A DNA stretch of 64,000 nucleotides, from the NCBI GenBank assembly GCA_947372355.1, contig CANBTI010000004.1, forward strand, positions 1 through 64,000, read 5' to 3'. The position numbers were made by a program, and so were the translations under genes. The notes below the pieces were generated by a model. The model saw only the letters and a list, made by a program, of their open reading frames with translations, was not told the DNA's origin and searched no databases. This stretch comes from Bdellovibrionales bacterium (GTDB lineage: Bacteria > Bdellovibrionota > UBA1018 > CAIMNF01). Shown here in pieces: positions 18,520-27,274 of the stretch (its first letter is position 1; each line of letters opens with the position of its first letter).

Positions 18520-19248
18520 GTGAGCAACACTTCTTATTCTCATTACATTGAAAATATCGCCGGGCAATTTGCTCAACTCTCAGGCATGACACCCCGTATT
18601 TTACCCCTGGTGAAACCCGCCGGACTTTCAGACAAACCGCGCATTTTAATTTTAGCTCCTCATCCCGATGATGAGTGCCTGATGGCGGGTTATGCATTAA
18701 GGGCCCAAGAGGAATGGGGGGCTATCGTAACAGTTGTTCCATTTAGTTTTGGTAGTCATGTGGCAAGACAAAACGCGCGCGCAGAGGAATTAAAAAAAGC
18801 GGTGGCTGCACTTGGCTTCCATTTGTTTCCGCAATCTAATTTTGAAGAATCCGTAAGGGTGTTGAATCCTGAGATCATCATTTCGCCCCATGAGCGTGAT
18901 CGACATCCCACTCACATTGCCGCTGCCGAAACCGTGAAATCTTTTTTATCCTCACACAAAAATAAAATCACTTGGATCAAAACAGAGTATTGGCAAGCCT
19001 CTGAAAAACCGAATTACTTTTTACCTTTAAGTACGGCTCATGTCGTAAAAATAGGTGAAGCCTTGATGGAGCATGAAGGTGAGATCGTTCGCAATCCTTA
19101 CCATTTGAGCTTACCGGCATGGTATATGGATCAAGCCAGACGTGCTCCTGAAGTGCTAGCGGCTCATTTTGGATTGAATCCAAATTCAAAAACAGATTCA
19201 GGAATTATTTTTGGTCAATTGCTAGAAATTGTTTCTCAAACTGGCTAG
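18520..19248 (+). CDS. PIG-L/LmbE-family deacetylase
   Basis: The zinc-binding LAPHPDDECLMAG motif and the later HERDRHPTHIAAAE motif identify a LmbE/PIG-L family N-deacetylase, enzymes that remove acetyl from N-acetylglucosamine-type sugars or conjugates. No ATG is well placed: I used GTG at 18520, because the residues before the later ATG at 18586 look like real protein (SHYIENIAGQFAQLSG). AGAAGG sits directly before it. The 3' end overlaps that of the ceramidase-like gene on the other strand by 44 bases. It is divergent from the HAD gene. Confidence 0.8.
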   Translation: MSNTSYSHYIENIAGQFAQLSGMTPRILPLVKPAGLSDKPRILILAPHPDDECLMAGYALRAQEEWGAIVTVVPFSFGSHVARQNARAEELKKAVAALGFHLFPQSNFEESVRVLNPEIIISPHERDRHPTHIAAAETVKSFLSSHKNKITWIKTEYWQASEKPNYFLPLSTAHVVKIGEALMEHEGEIVRNPYHLSLPAWYMDQARRAPEVLAAHFGLNPNSKTDSGIIFGQLLEIVSQTG

Positions 19249-19915
19249 CATGCAAAAATCCGAAATACAGTGATGCGGAATTAATAATGTGCCACATTCC
19301 ATGGCCTTGAAACCAATGGTTTTCAGGCCAGCAAAGTACCCGAGTGAGATCAAGAGCTGAAATAACTGCTGCTACCAAAAGAGCGGCAACACTCATCCAA
19401 AAATATTTTCGACTTTCCACTTTTTGAATCAATTCGGTTCTCATGATCGCAATAATCAAAACCACGACATAAAGCTGAATGGGGAAATGAACCAAGGTAG
19501 ATCCATAAGTAATGAGGGTGAGGGCAAAGGTGGCCAACCAAAATTGCTGTTTTCCATTTGAGCCCGAACCCCATTTGCCCATTCGAGATAAGTTCGACAT
19601 CAGCATTAAGGTTAAAAACACATACATTCCAAAATAATCAAAAACCTGGGTAAAAGAATTTAAGCTCATGTGGAAAACAAAAGAACTAGTGCCAACCCAA
19701 ATTGCAGCGGCACTAAAAAAGCGAAGAACGTTACTTTGTGAATTTTTGGCTTTTCTCCAAATCAGGAATGCAACGAGGAGATAAGCAAGATTGGTCCAGG
19801 TATTAAATGGGGTAACGAAGTAAGAACAAATCTTCTCTTCACACCAAGAGATGTTGGGTGGATATTTTGAATTTAAATCATACCAAGGGCAACCTGGTAA
19901 AAATGGGGTACTCAT
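19205..19915 (-). CDS. Ceramidase-like CREST-family membrane hydrolase
   Basis: A 236-residue protein with about seven membrane segments. It carries the alkaline ceramidase (PF05875) signatures: WCEE near the start (residues 24-27), an FNTWTNLAYL segment, a Ser/His pair in SSFVFHMSL (His82), Asp93 and the His pair in GHGMWHII (His205, His209). In human ACER3 the equivalents (His81, Asp92, His217, His221) form the zinc site. Family members hydrolyse ceramide or act as GPI-anchor remodelling enzymes. The start overlaps the nagB stop (TAATG), so the two are coupled. Confidence 0.8.
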   Translation of the reverse strand: MSTPFLPGCPWYDLNSKYPPNISWCEEKICSYFVTPFNTWTNLAYLLVAFLIWRKAKNSQSNVLRFFSAAAIWVGTSSFVFHMSLNSFTQVFDYFGMYVFLTLMLMSNLSRMGKWGSGSNGKQQFWLATFALTLITYGSTLVHFPIQLYVVVLIIAIMRTELIQKVESRKYFWMSVAALLVAAVISALDLTRVLCWPENHWFQGHGMWHIINSASLYFGFLHASQFEKQFLAIDQK

Positions 19916-20592
19916 TAAATTAATTCTGCGGCTTCTTGATCTAAAAACCAAGTGACATCCGGATGACGTCGCAAGAAGCTAGCCGGACAAGTCCTGCTCT
20001 CTGTATCTTTAATCGCACCCTTAACGGCTTGAGCTTTATTTTTACCAATAGCCACGATCATGATTTTTTTTGCATCTAAAATGGTATCAATTCCCATGGT
20101 CACTGCTTGAGTGAAGGGAGTGGTGCCCTTGAAATTGGCGATTAAGGTTCCAGGGTGAAGATCTACAATCCTAGATCTGGAAGTGGGTTCAGAGCTAGGC
20201 TCATTAAAAGCAATGTGACCATTTTGTCCAAGACCTAAGAGAATGACGTCGAGTCCGCCTTTTTCAGCGATTTTTTTCTCATAATCGAGTGGCTCGGCAA
20301 ATTGGTGAAAGAAGAATGCTTCTTTCACGAGAGCGCTGGAAAGAAAATGATTTTCAAGAAAACGCTTAAAACTGAACGCTTCTTTTTCAGGAGTCATGGG
20401 GTAATATTCATCGAGTTGAAAACAACTCCAAGATTCGGTTTTTAATTCTGAATGATGTTCAGCGGCAAGTTTATAAAAGGGGATCATCGTGTTGCCCGTG
20501 GGCAAGGCGAGATTAGGGGATGCAGGGAGTTTTTTAAACTCATCGAGTAATGCATAATAAAGTGAATTTACGTTATCAAACCGCCAGATCAT
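19915..20592 (-). CDS. nagB: Glucosamine-6-phosphate deaminase (NagB-like)
   Basis: A 225-residue protein with NagB landmarks: ALPTGNTM near residue 29, the catalytic-loop Asp61 in FQLDEYYP, GLGQNGHIAFNEP with His126 and Glu131, PTSRSR, and a MGIDTILDAKKIMIVAIGKNKA segment. NagB converts glucosamine-6-phosphate to fructose-6-phosphate and ammonia. It is somewhat shorter than usual (about 240-265). The related 6-phosphogluconolactonases lack the LDEYY and FNEP combination. It is the first gene of a coupled pair with the ceramidase-like enzyme. Confidence 0.85.
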   Translation of the reverse strand: MIWRFDNVNSLYYALLDEFKKLPASPNLALPTGNTMIPFYKLAAEHHSELKTESWSCFQLDEYYPMTPEKEAFSFKRFLENHFLSSALVKEAFFFHQFAEPLDYEKKIAEKGGLDVILLGLGQNGHIAFNEPSSEPTSRSRIVDLHPGTLIANFKGTTPFTQAVTMGIDTILDAKKIMIVAIGKNKAQAVKGAIKDTESRTCPASFLRRHPDVTWFLDQEAAELI

Positions 20593-20628
20593 TGATGAAA
20601 GTTATCACACGTGATAATTGTTATACTA

Positions 20629-21108
20629 ATGAAAAGCTTACAAGAAACATACGCACCCAATAGTATCTGTTTTGGATGTGGACCAGCCAATGACAGGGGG
20701 CTGAGAATCCGTTCATTCGCAGTGAGTCCGACTGAAGCGCATGCGGAATTTGCGCCAGAAAAATATCAGGAAGCATTTCCAGGAATGGTAAATGGTGGAA
20801 TCATTGGAGCTCTGCTCGATTGCCATTCCAACTGGACAGCGTGTTACGCATTAATGAAACAAGCTAATTTAAGTGAACCACCTTGCACGGTGACCGCTGA
20901 TTTTCATGTAAAGTTAAAAGCTCCCACACCCTCAAACCAAAAAATAATTTTAAAAGCGCGAGCTGTTGAATTAAAAGAGGATCGTGCGAAGATTGAAGCA
21001 GAACTTTATACATTACAATCGGATGGAACTGAAAAGTTATGTGCTACTTGCAGTGGAACATTTGTGGCTGTGAAGCCTGGGCATCCGGCTTATCATCGGT
21101 GGTCATGA
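20629..21108 (+). CDS. PaaI-like hotdog thioesterase
   Basis: A 159-residue hotdog-fold protein. CFGCG near the N-terminus, FPGMVNGGIIGALLDCHSNW (helix with the catalytic Asp region) and CTVTADFHVKLKAPTP match the PaaI/THEM4-like acyl-CoA thioesterase group, which hydrolyses acyl-CoA. The ATG at 20629 is preferred over a GTG at 20611; no clear ribosome site is seen for either. It is divergent from nagB and followed by a palindromic element and a terminator-like hairpin. Confidence 0.82.
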   Translation: MKSLQETYAPNSICFGCGPANDRGLRIRSFAVSPTEAHAEFAPEKYQEAFPGMVNGGIIGALLDCHSNWTACYALMKQANLSEPPCTVTADFHVKLKAPTPSNQKIILKARAVELKEDRAKIEAELYTLQSDGTEKLCATCSGTFVAVKPGHPAYHRWS

Positions 21109-21109
21109 T

Positions 21110-21213
21110 CCAAGGTACGAAGTGCCAGAGTGCGAGTGGAAAAATTCAAAGTAATAGAGTGGTGAGTTCATTCGCCGGCTGAGTAGGACTCAGCAAACGA
21201 ATGAACTCACCAC
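21110..21213. repeat. Nested palindromic element, copy 1
   Basis: Starts with CCAAGGTACGAAGTGCC (21110-21126). A perfect 16-base inverted repeat follows, GTGGTGAGTTCATTCG (21159-21174) with its complement at 21198-21213. Inside lies a second hairpin, GCTGAGT/ACTCAGC (21178-21184, 21188-21194). A related copy with the same left end and inner-loop core is at 61786-61897. Confidence 0.75.
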
Positions 21214-21220
21214 ATAATCC

Positions 21221-21240
21221 AGCTCGCAAGCGAGCTTTTT
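21221..21240 (+). terminator. Terminator-like hairpin after the thioesterase gene
   Basis: A perfect AGCTCG/CGAGCT stem with a four-base loop followed by a run of five T residues, 12 bases before the exoIII start. It would end transcription of the thioesterase gene on the plus strand. Confidence 0.6.
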
Positions 21241-21251
21241 GAAGGGGCAGC

Positions 21252-22019
21252 ATGAAAATATTTAGTTGGAACGTAAATGGGTATCGAGCAATTTGTGGTA
21301 AGGGCTTTGATCAGTGGTTTGCTGATATTGATGCCGATGTGATTGGTCTTCAAGAAGTGAAAGCTCATGAAGAAGCTGTGAACCCAAAACTTCTGGAGCA
21401 TAAGGGCTATCAACGTTTTTGGCATGCAGCAAAAAAACCAGGATATAGTGGAACCGCATTTTGGACCCGCATTGAACCCTTATCTTATCAAACCTTGGGC
21501 ATTCCAAAATTCGATGATGAGGGACGCGCCCAGATCTTAGAATTTAAAGATTATTATGTAATGAATTGTTACTTCCCTAACTCTCAAGATGAACGCGCAC
21601 GTTTGCCCTATAAATTGGAATTCAATGATGCCATTTTAAAGTTTTGTAAGGCAGCACATAAAAAAGGAAAGAATGTGATCGTGCAGGGTGATTTCAATGT
21701 TGCTCATACCGAGATTGATATTAAGAACGCTAAATCCAATCAAGATTCTCCGGGCTTTTATATTGAAGAACGCAATTGGATGAGTGATTTTTTAGGAAAA
21801 GGCGGCATGAAAGATGAATTTCGTGCGCGTCATCCGGGTGAAACTGGTTTGTACACTTGGTGGAGTTACCGCGCTAATGCCAGAGCAAATAATGTGGGTT
21901 GGCGTTTGGATTATCACATCACTAGTCCTGATCTCACCGATCGCATTAAAAATATTGATCATCAAAGAAATGTCGTTGGATCTGATCATTGCCCTGTGTG
22001 GATTGAGTTAAAAAAGTAA
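21252..22019 (+). CDS. xth: Exodeoxyribonuclease III / AP endonuclease
   Basis: A 255-residue member of the exonuclease-endonuclease-phosphatase family. Metal and catalytic residues are visible: Asn7-Asn9 region in FSWNVNGYRA, Glu35 in LQEVKA, QGDFNVAH, a WRLDYH segment and the terminal Asp245-His246 pair in GSDHCP. ExoIII nicks DNA at abasic sites in base-excision repair and degrades 3' ends. GAAGGGGC precedes the ATG. Confidence 0.95.
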   Translation: MKIFSWNVNGYRAICGKGFDQWFADIDADVIGLQEVKAHEEAVNPKLLEHKGYQRFWHAAKKPGYSGTAFWTRIEPLSYQTLGIPKFDDEGRAQILEFKDYYVMNCYFPNSQDERARLPYKLEFNDAILKFCKAAHKKGKNVIVQGDFNVAHTEIDIKNAKSNQDSPGFYIEERNWMSDFLGKGGMKDEFRARHPGETGLYTWWSYRANARANNVGWRLDYHITSPDLTDRIKNIDHQRNVVGSDHCPVWIELKK

Positions 22020-22053
22020 CAATTTTTTGACTATAAATTCTAAATAATTTGTT

Positions 22054-22081
22054 TAAAATTTTTCCCATGATTTGCCGATAA
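22054..22081 (+). promoter_or_regulatory. Sigma-28 (FliA)-type promoter before chemotaxis module A
   Basis: TAAAATTT (22054-22061) and a perfect GCCGATAA (22074-22081) are separated by 12 bases, close to the flagellar sigma-28 consensus TAAAGTTT-N11-GCCGATAA. The first receptor starts only 7 bases after the -10 element, so its message would be leaderless or nearly so. Confidence 0.6.
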
Positions 22082-22087
22082 AGATTC

Positions 22088-23584
22088 ATGGCTAATTTGA
22101 CTCTAAAAAAACGCATCTGGATATTAAGTGGCTCACTCATGTTGGGAATCGTGGGTCTATCCCTTTTTTCCAATCAACAAGCTCGAACCTTAAACGATCA
22201 ATTGAAAGACGTAACTGGAACTCAGTTGCCTGCAGTGAGAACGATGACCTTGGCTGATATGAATCACGATGGAATTCGTGGTGTTTTGTTTGAAACACTT
22301 CACGCTGGGGCAACTCATGATCAAAAACGTGTAGATGAACTGGTGATTGAAATGAAAAAGATGACTCTTGAAATCAATGAGCATCTTGAAAAACTAGCAA
22401 CATTAGGAGTGAGTAAAGAAGTCGTTGTTGCTCTTGAAAAAGCGAATCCTTTAGTAAAAGAATATGCTGAATCCGGAAATGAGTTAGTGGGATTAGTAGC
22501 TGCTGGAAAAACAAATGAAGCAGAAGCAAAATTATCAGTATTTACCGAACGTTTTGAAGTGCTTGAAAAAAGTTTAGGTACTTTAGGTGAAATGATTGAA
22601 GGAGATGTGAATAAGGCCAGAGATGGTGGGGCTCATGCAACTACGCTCATTACCATCATTTCATTGTTGGTTTTAATTTATGGGTTTTTCATGTCTTTTT
22701 TCATGATTAGAAAAATCAATCAAATTCTTTCACAATTGTATACACAGTTTTCGGCAACCGTTAACTCGATGTATACCACTAGTTCTGCCTTATCAAAGCT
22801 TTCTAACGATGTGGCCACTTCTACTAATCAACAAGCACAAGCGATTCAAGAAAGTTCATCTGCATTGGCTGAAATTTCAAGCATGGTTACTCAAACTACT
22901 GAAAACACAAAAAAATCACTGCAATCATCTGCTCTGGTATTTGGATTAAGTAATGAGGGGCGTTCAGTGATGGATCAAATGGCCACCGCTATGCATGCGA
23001 TTGAAGGATCCAATGTTGAGCTTAAGGATATAGCAAAAGTAATTGAAGAAATTGGAACCAAAGCATCAGTGATTAACGATATCGTTTTTAAAACTCAATT
23101 GCTTTCTTTTAATGCTTCTATTGAAGCTGCCCGTGCAGGAGAGCAAGGTAGAGGGTTTTCAGTGGTGGCCGAAGAAGTGGGAGAGCTCGCAAAACTCAGC
23201 GGTAATGCAGCTAAAAGCATTCAAGATCTTTTGGATCAAAGTAAAACGAAAGTAAATAATGCTCTCATCATGATTAACGATCGCGTGAAAGATGGACAAA
23301 TGGTGAGCGAGCAAGTGTTTAAGAATTTTAAACAGATTGCGGATTCAATTGAAGATATTCAATCACAAATGTCTGACACCTCGGCAGCAGCGATTCAACA
23401 GCAAAGTGGTTTGGTGCAAACGACTCGTTCTGTGAACGAATTAGACAGTGCCTCTAAGCACAATAGTGACTCTGCCAATGAAGTTCAAAAAGTGAGCGGA
23501 GATTTGGGTGTAGAGAGTGAAAAGTTAAAAACCGTTACTCGCGAACTCGGATTATTAATTTCGGGAAATGATCAAACAAATTAA
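22088..23584 (+). CDS. Methyl-accepting chemotaxis protein (four-helix sensor type), module A
   Basis: A 498-residue receptor: membrane segment about 10-28, a periplasmic helical region about 29-184 resembling a four-helix-bundle sensor (VTGTQLPAVRTMTLADMNHD), second membrane segment about 185-208, then a long cytoplasmic coiled coil. I see no HAMP domain. The kinase-contact tip is intact (FNASIEAARAGEQGRGFSV), flanked by Gln/Glu-rich methylation helices such as AIQESSSALAE. It should bind CheA and CheW of this module. No ribosome site is visible; the sigma-28-like promoter ends 7 bases before the ATG. The PAS protein follows after 10 bases. Confidence 0.92.
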   Translation: MANLTLKKRIWILSGSLMLGIVGLSLFSNQQARTLNDQLKDVTGTQLPAVRTMTLADMNHDGIRGVLFETLHAGATHDQKRVDELVIEMKKMTLEINEHLEKLATLGVSKEVVVALEKANPLVKEYAESGNELVGLVAAGKTNEAEAKLSVFTERFEVLEKSLGTLGEMIEGDVNKARDGGAHATTLITIISLLVLIYGFFMSFFMIRKINQILSQLYTQFSATVNSMYTTSSALSKLSNDVATSTNQQAQAIQESSSALAEISSMVTQTTENTKKSLQSSALVFGLSNEGRSVMDQMATAMHAIEGSNVELKDIAKVIEEIGTKASVINDIVFKTQLLSFNASIEAARAGEQGRGFSVVAEEVGELAKLSGNAAKSIQDLLDQSKTKVNNALIMINDRVKDGQMVSEQVFKNFKQIADSIEDIQSQMSDTSAAAIQQQSGLVQTTRSVNELDSASKHNSDSANEVQKVSGDLGVESEKLKTVTRELGLLISGNDQTN

Positions 23585-23594
23585 GGAGCAACGG

Positions 23595-24968
23595 ATGAGC
23601 GACCAAGAATCATACTTTGGCTTTGAAGAAATGTTCATCTCAACCACTGATCTGAGAGGAATCATCTCTTCTGGAAATGATGTTTTTGTAAGAGTATCAG
23701 GATTTCCCAAAGAGAAGCTTTTAAAAGCTCCTCACAATATTATACGCCACCCGGATATGCCAAAAGTAGTTTTTAAACTTTTATGGGATACCATCCAAGC
23801 TGGAAAGCCAATCAGTGCTTATGTTAAAAATCGATCCATTGATGGAAAGTATTATTGGGTAGTGGCTAATGTGTTGCCAGCGCAAGAGGGCTATTTATCG
23901 GTAAGATTTAAGCCATCTTCAGCAATTTTTGAATTAATTCCTAAACTCTATTCTCAAATGTTAGAGATTGAGAAACAAAAAGGAATGGAAGGCTCTGGTG
24001 CCTTTCTTTTCGAACAATTGAGTAAATTGGGATTTAAGAGTTACGAAGATTTTATGGGAAAGATGCTTGAAGAAGAATTAAAAGCTCGTGAAATCAAAAT
24101 TTCAGAAATTGAATCAACAGTTGAAAAAAATAAAACTAAAGCCACTAGTGAAAGCGCTGGTTATGTAGTTGAAATGAATCGCGTGAGTCAGCTCAGTTCG
24201 AAATCACTTAAAAATGTTTTTTCTAGTATGGATTCGTTTAATCAAATTCAATTAGCGATGCAAAAATCTAGTTCCATTATTGAAGCCTGCGAAAAGTTGG
24301 AATATTTAAGTTTAAATATGTCTGTCATGGCGAATAAGCTTGGAAAAGAAGGACCTTCATTATCTGTAATTTCAGCAGCATTCCAAAAATCATCTCGCGA
24401 AGTGTCTGAAAGATTTAAAAAATTTAGTTTATCGGTTGAAGAGATGGTGAAGATGTTTAATCGAATTAAATTCGATATTTGTTTTTCAAGGGTTTATGTA
24501 GACATGATTGCCTTTTTCACTCAAGAGGCTTTAGCTTCAGCTCACTTTGAAAAAGAGTTACCAGAAACAATGAAAAACTTTGTTCAAATCATCAATACAG
24601 TACAGGGATATTTTGGGAAAACGATAGAACTCCAGGGCGATGCACTTCAATCGATGAAAGAATTCAAGTTGCTTACGGAGATGCTAAAAAGTGTAGTGAT
24701 GAGTTTAGATCTCATTCGTATGGGGGGTAGATTAGAAGGTTCACGAACCATTAAAACGGAAGAAGTATTTGCTCCTTATGTGGAAGAAATGATGACCACG
24801 ATTCAATCCATTGAAGTGCCAGTGAGCGAAGTTTCAGAAATCGTAAATCAAATGATTACCTTACTAGAAGACATTCGAACTCAGCTGAATCAAATAGGCA
24901 TACAAATGATTGAGATTGATTTGATTCGGTACCGCGATTTTAAAACTGTGGCTCAAAGTATAATATAA
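23595..24968 (+). CDS. Aer-type PAS protein with degenerate receptor hairpin
   Basis: From the ATG at 23595 (AAGGAG 7 bases upstream) the product is 457 residues without membrane segments. Residues about 10-115 are a PAS domain of the Aer type (LLKAPHNIIRHPDMPKVVF), a class that often binds FAD or heme for redox or oxygen sensing. The rest is helical coiled coil. LSLNMSVMANKLGKEG (238-253) aligns with the receptor tip [16 protein letters not shown] but has lost the conserved Glu and Arg positions (Met245, Lys248, Lys251). It probably evolved from a receptor and may modulate the CheA array without activating it in the usual way. The first receptor lies 10 bases upstream. Confidence 0.8.
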   Translation: MSDQESYFGFEEMFISTTDLRGIISSGNDVFVRVSGFPKEKLLKAPHNIIRHPDMPKVVFKLLWDTIQAGKPISAYVKNRSIDGKYYWVVANVLPAQEGYLSVRFKPSSAIFELIPKLYSQMLEIEKQKGMEGSGAFLFEQLSKLGFKSYEDFMGKMLEEELKAREIKISEIESTVEKNKTKATSESAGYVVEMNRVSQLSSKSLKNVFSSMDSFNQIQLAMQKSSSIIEACEKLEYLSLNMSVMANKLGKEGPSLSVISAAFQKSSREVSERFKKFSLSVEEMVKMFNRIKFDICFSRVYVDMIAFFTQEALASAHFEKELPETMKNFVQIINTVQGYFGKTIELQGDALQSMKEFKLLTEMLKSVVMSLDLIRMGGRLEGSRTIKTEEVFAPYVEEMMTTIQSIEVPVSEVSEIVNQMITLLEDIRTQLNQIGIQMIEIDLIRYRDFKTVAQSII

Positions 24969-24993
24969 AGTGTCAAGAAACCGTCAAAATAAA

Positions 24994-25051
24994 TGTTTTT
25001 AAGGAATTAGTCAAAATTTCCGATTAAGTATTAGGTGTTTTTAAGGGATTA
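24994..25051. repeat. 16-base direct repeat upstream of cheA (module A)
   Basis: TGTTTTTAAGGRATTA occurs at 24994-25009 and 25036-25051 with one mismatch, 42 bases apart. The second copy carries the AAGG ribosome site for cheA. TAAGGAAT (25000-25007) and TCCGATTA (25019-25026), 11 bases apart, form a weak sigma-28-like promoter overlapping the first copy. Confidence 0.55.
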
Positions 25052-25056
25052 AATTT

Positions 25057-26811
25057 ATGGATGGAATGGATTTAGAATTAGTAGGTTTTTTTTGTGATGA
25101 AGCAACGGATTTACTCATTCGTTGGGAAGCCCTTTGTTTAGAAATTGAAAAAAACCCTGAAACAAGCAAGTTTGATGAGTTATTTAGAATTGCACATAAT
25201 TTAAAAGGCTCCTCTCGATCGGTGGGATTAGATACCTTTGGAAATTTTATTCATCATGTTGAGGATGGAATCACTCTTCTACGGACTAAAAAAGTTACCT
25301 TTAAACCTCAATACGCCATTGAACTTCTAAAAGTTCAATCCTTTATTTTAAATTGGGTGACTGAACTAAAAAATAATCCAAGCATTATTTTAGATGGAAC
25401 AGCGATTGCAGATGCATTCCTTCAAACTCTCAATGATGCAAGTTTGATAGAAGCTTTTAATCAATCTAACAATGATGTATTAAGTGCTGCACCAGTGATT
25501 GCACCAGAAGCTCCCACTCCAGTGATTGAAGTTGTTGAAGTGGTGGCTGAAACAAAAATGGTTTCACCTCCAAATCCAAAAGTAGAGAAAAAACAAGTTG
25601 TTTCAAAAGAAGCTACCGCTCAAAAAACGGATGAAACCGTAAGGGTATCCGCTCAAAAAATCGAAACTCTCATTGAAATGATGGGAGAACTTTCCATTCA
25701 TCAAGCAGTTGTTTTTCATACATTACAAACATCGGGGTATAAAAATCCGCAATTATTTCATTCTGCTTATTTAGGAAGAAAAATCACGAGAGAATTATAC
25801 GAAAAAACATTGGCTTTGAGAATGGTTCCAGTTCAACCCGTATTTCAACGTTTAGAGCGCACCGTGCGAGAAATGTCTCGAACTTTGGGCAAGGATGTAG
25901 AAGTGGAAATGATTGGTGGCGAAGTGGAGCTGGATAAAACAGTTTGTGAAAAAATCATTGAACCACTCACTCACATGGTTCGAAATTCCATTGATCATGG
26001 CGTAGAGATGCCTGAAATACGCACTCAGGTGGGTAAAGCTAAAAACGGAAAAGTTAAATTAACTGCAGTTCAAGAATCTGGTTCGGTGACTCTTTTAATT
26101 GAAGATGATGGAAAAGGACTCAATCCAGAAAAGATTAGAGCAAAGGCCGAACTTCAAGGGCTAGTAAAACCAGATGATCAATTAAACGACATGGAAACTC
26201 TGGCACTGATCTTTTTACCGGGATTTTCCACAGCTGAAAAAGTTACTGAAATTTCAGGCCGTGGTGTTGGAATGGATGTAGTGATGAGGGCTGTTGAAGC
26301 TTTAAAAGGTGAAATTAAAATTGGAAGTGAACTAGGAAAAGGCACTCGTTTCCAGATCACGCTGCCTACCACACTTAGCATCATTGATGCATTGGTGATC
26401 AAGATGAATAATGTTCAGTACGCAGTTCCAGTAAATGCAATTGATGAAATTGTAAATTTAAGAGAATTCGGCTTAGAAAAAAATGAAAATATGATGAAAT
26501 TGAATGGTCATGTGATCCCAGTGGAAGATCTTTCACATGCGCTCAAAATTAGATCAGGCAATGATCATGTTAGTAAATCAATTTTAGTGGCAAGAATCGG
26601 ACAGCATCGGGTTGCATTTAAAGTGGATGAAGTTTGTGAACAACAACAAATTGTAGTGAAGAAATTTTCATCTGGAATGGGCAATGTATTTGGTTTGGCA
26701 GGCGGAACAATTCTCGCTGACGGTCAACCAGGTTTAATCGTAGATTTAAATAATATAGCTGAAAATTATCTTAGAAAAATTCAACCAAAAGAGCAGGAGT
26801 ATGCGGCATGA
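25057..26811 (+). CDS. cheA: Chemotaxis histidine kinase CheA, module A
   Basis: A 584-residue CheA. The Hpt domain has phospho-acceptor His47 in IAHNLKGSSRSVG. A Val/Pro/Glu-rich linker (about 150-195) stands where a CheY-binding P2 domain often is; I see no P2. The dimerisation domain (about 197-265), the ATPase domain with N-box His306 (HMVRNSIDHGVE) and GRGVGMDVV (near 402), and the C-terminal CheW-like domain (about 440-580) follow. It phosphorylates receivers in response to receptor state. The stop overlaps cheW (ATGA). Confidence 0.95.
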   Translation: MDGMDLELVGFFCDEATDLLIRWEALCLEIEKNPETSKFDELFRIAHNLKGSSRSVGLDTFGNFIHHVEDGITLLRTKKVTFKPQYAIELLKVQSFILNWVTELKNNPSIILDGTAIADAFLQTLNDASLIEAFNQSNNDVLSAAPVIAPEAPTPVIEVVEVVAETKMVSPPNPKVEKKQVVSKEATAQKTDETVRVSAQKIETLIEMMGELSIHQAVVFHTLQTSGYKNPQLFHSAYLGRKITRELYEKTLALRMVPVQPVFQRLERTVREMSRTLGKDVEVEMIGGEVELDKTVCEKIIEPLTHMVRNSIDHGVEMPEIRTQVGKAKNGKVKLTAVQESGSVTLLIEDDGKGLNPEKIRAKAELQGLVKPDDQLNDMETLALIFLPGFSTAEKVTEISGRGVGMDVVMRAVEALKGEIKIGSELGKGTRFQITLPTTLSIIDALVIKMNNVQYAVPVNAIDEIVNLREFGLEKNENMMKLNGHVIPVEDLSHALKIRSGNDHVSKSILVARIGQHRVAFKVDEVCEQQQIVVKKFSSGMGNVFGLAGGTILADGQPGLIVDLNNIAENYLRKIQPKEQEYAA

Positions 26812-27260
26812 ACAATGACAATCGTTACATTTTATTTTATATTGGATGCGAACTTTATGGAACCCCACTTTTGGATGTAAGAGAAGTGGTTGAATATCAA
26901 GAACCAAAATACATGCCCAATATGGTTTCTCACTTTACTGGAGTGATCAATATTCGAGGAAGTATTGTAGGGGTGATGGATTTACGTAAGAAATTCTCCC
27001 AAAACACACAAGTGAATAAAACAACTGCATTTTTAGTGAGTGATTCTGAACAAGGATCAATCGCAGCAGTGGTAGATCGTGTGGATTCAGTTCAAAGTAT
27101 TGCCAAAGAATCCATTGATGAAAAACCTCCAATCATGACATCTGTAAATCAAGAGTATTTGATTGGAATTGCAAAAATTAAAGATCAATTAGTAACCCTG
27201 ATTAATCTCCATAGTTTACTCAGTGAAGAAAAATTGATCAAAGTAACGGCAGCAGCTTAA
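26808..27260 (+). CDS. cheW: Chemotaxis coupling protein CheW, module A
   Basis: A 150-residue CheW-fold protein: YILFYIGCELYGTPLLDVREVVE, MPNMVSHFTGVINIRG and IVGVMDLRKKF motifs are typical. It links receptor tips to CheA. The ATG overlaps the cheA stop (ATGA), and the Cache receptor gene starts 14 bases downstream after an AAGAGGAAA ribosome site. Confidence 0.95.
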   Translation: MNNDNRYILFYIGCELYGTPLLDVREVVEYQEPKYMPNMVSHFTGVINIRGSIVGVMDLRKKFSQNTQVNKTTAFLVSDSEQGSIAAVVDRVDSVQSIAKESIDEKPPIMTSVNQEYLIGIAKIKDQLVTLINLHSLLSEEKLIKVTAAA

Positions 27261-27274
27261 GAGGAAAACAAAAT

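Noticed and set aside
19915-20592. Possible loss of a catalytic Asp in NagB (Asn in GQNGHIAF)
   Set aside because: Asn at this place also occurs in other bacterial NagB enzymes such as the Bacillus type, so it is not a defect.
26178-26402. Open frame antisense to the ATPase domain of cheA
   Set aside because: It is the reverse of a conserved coding region with no ribosome site; similar mirror frames occur behind the receptor tips, fusA and cheA of module B.
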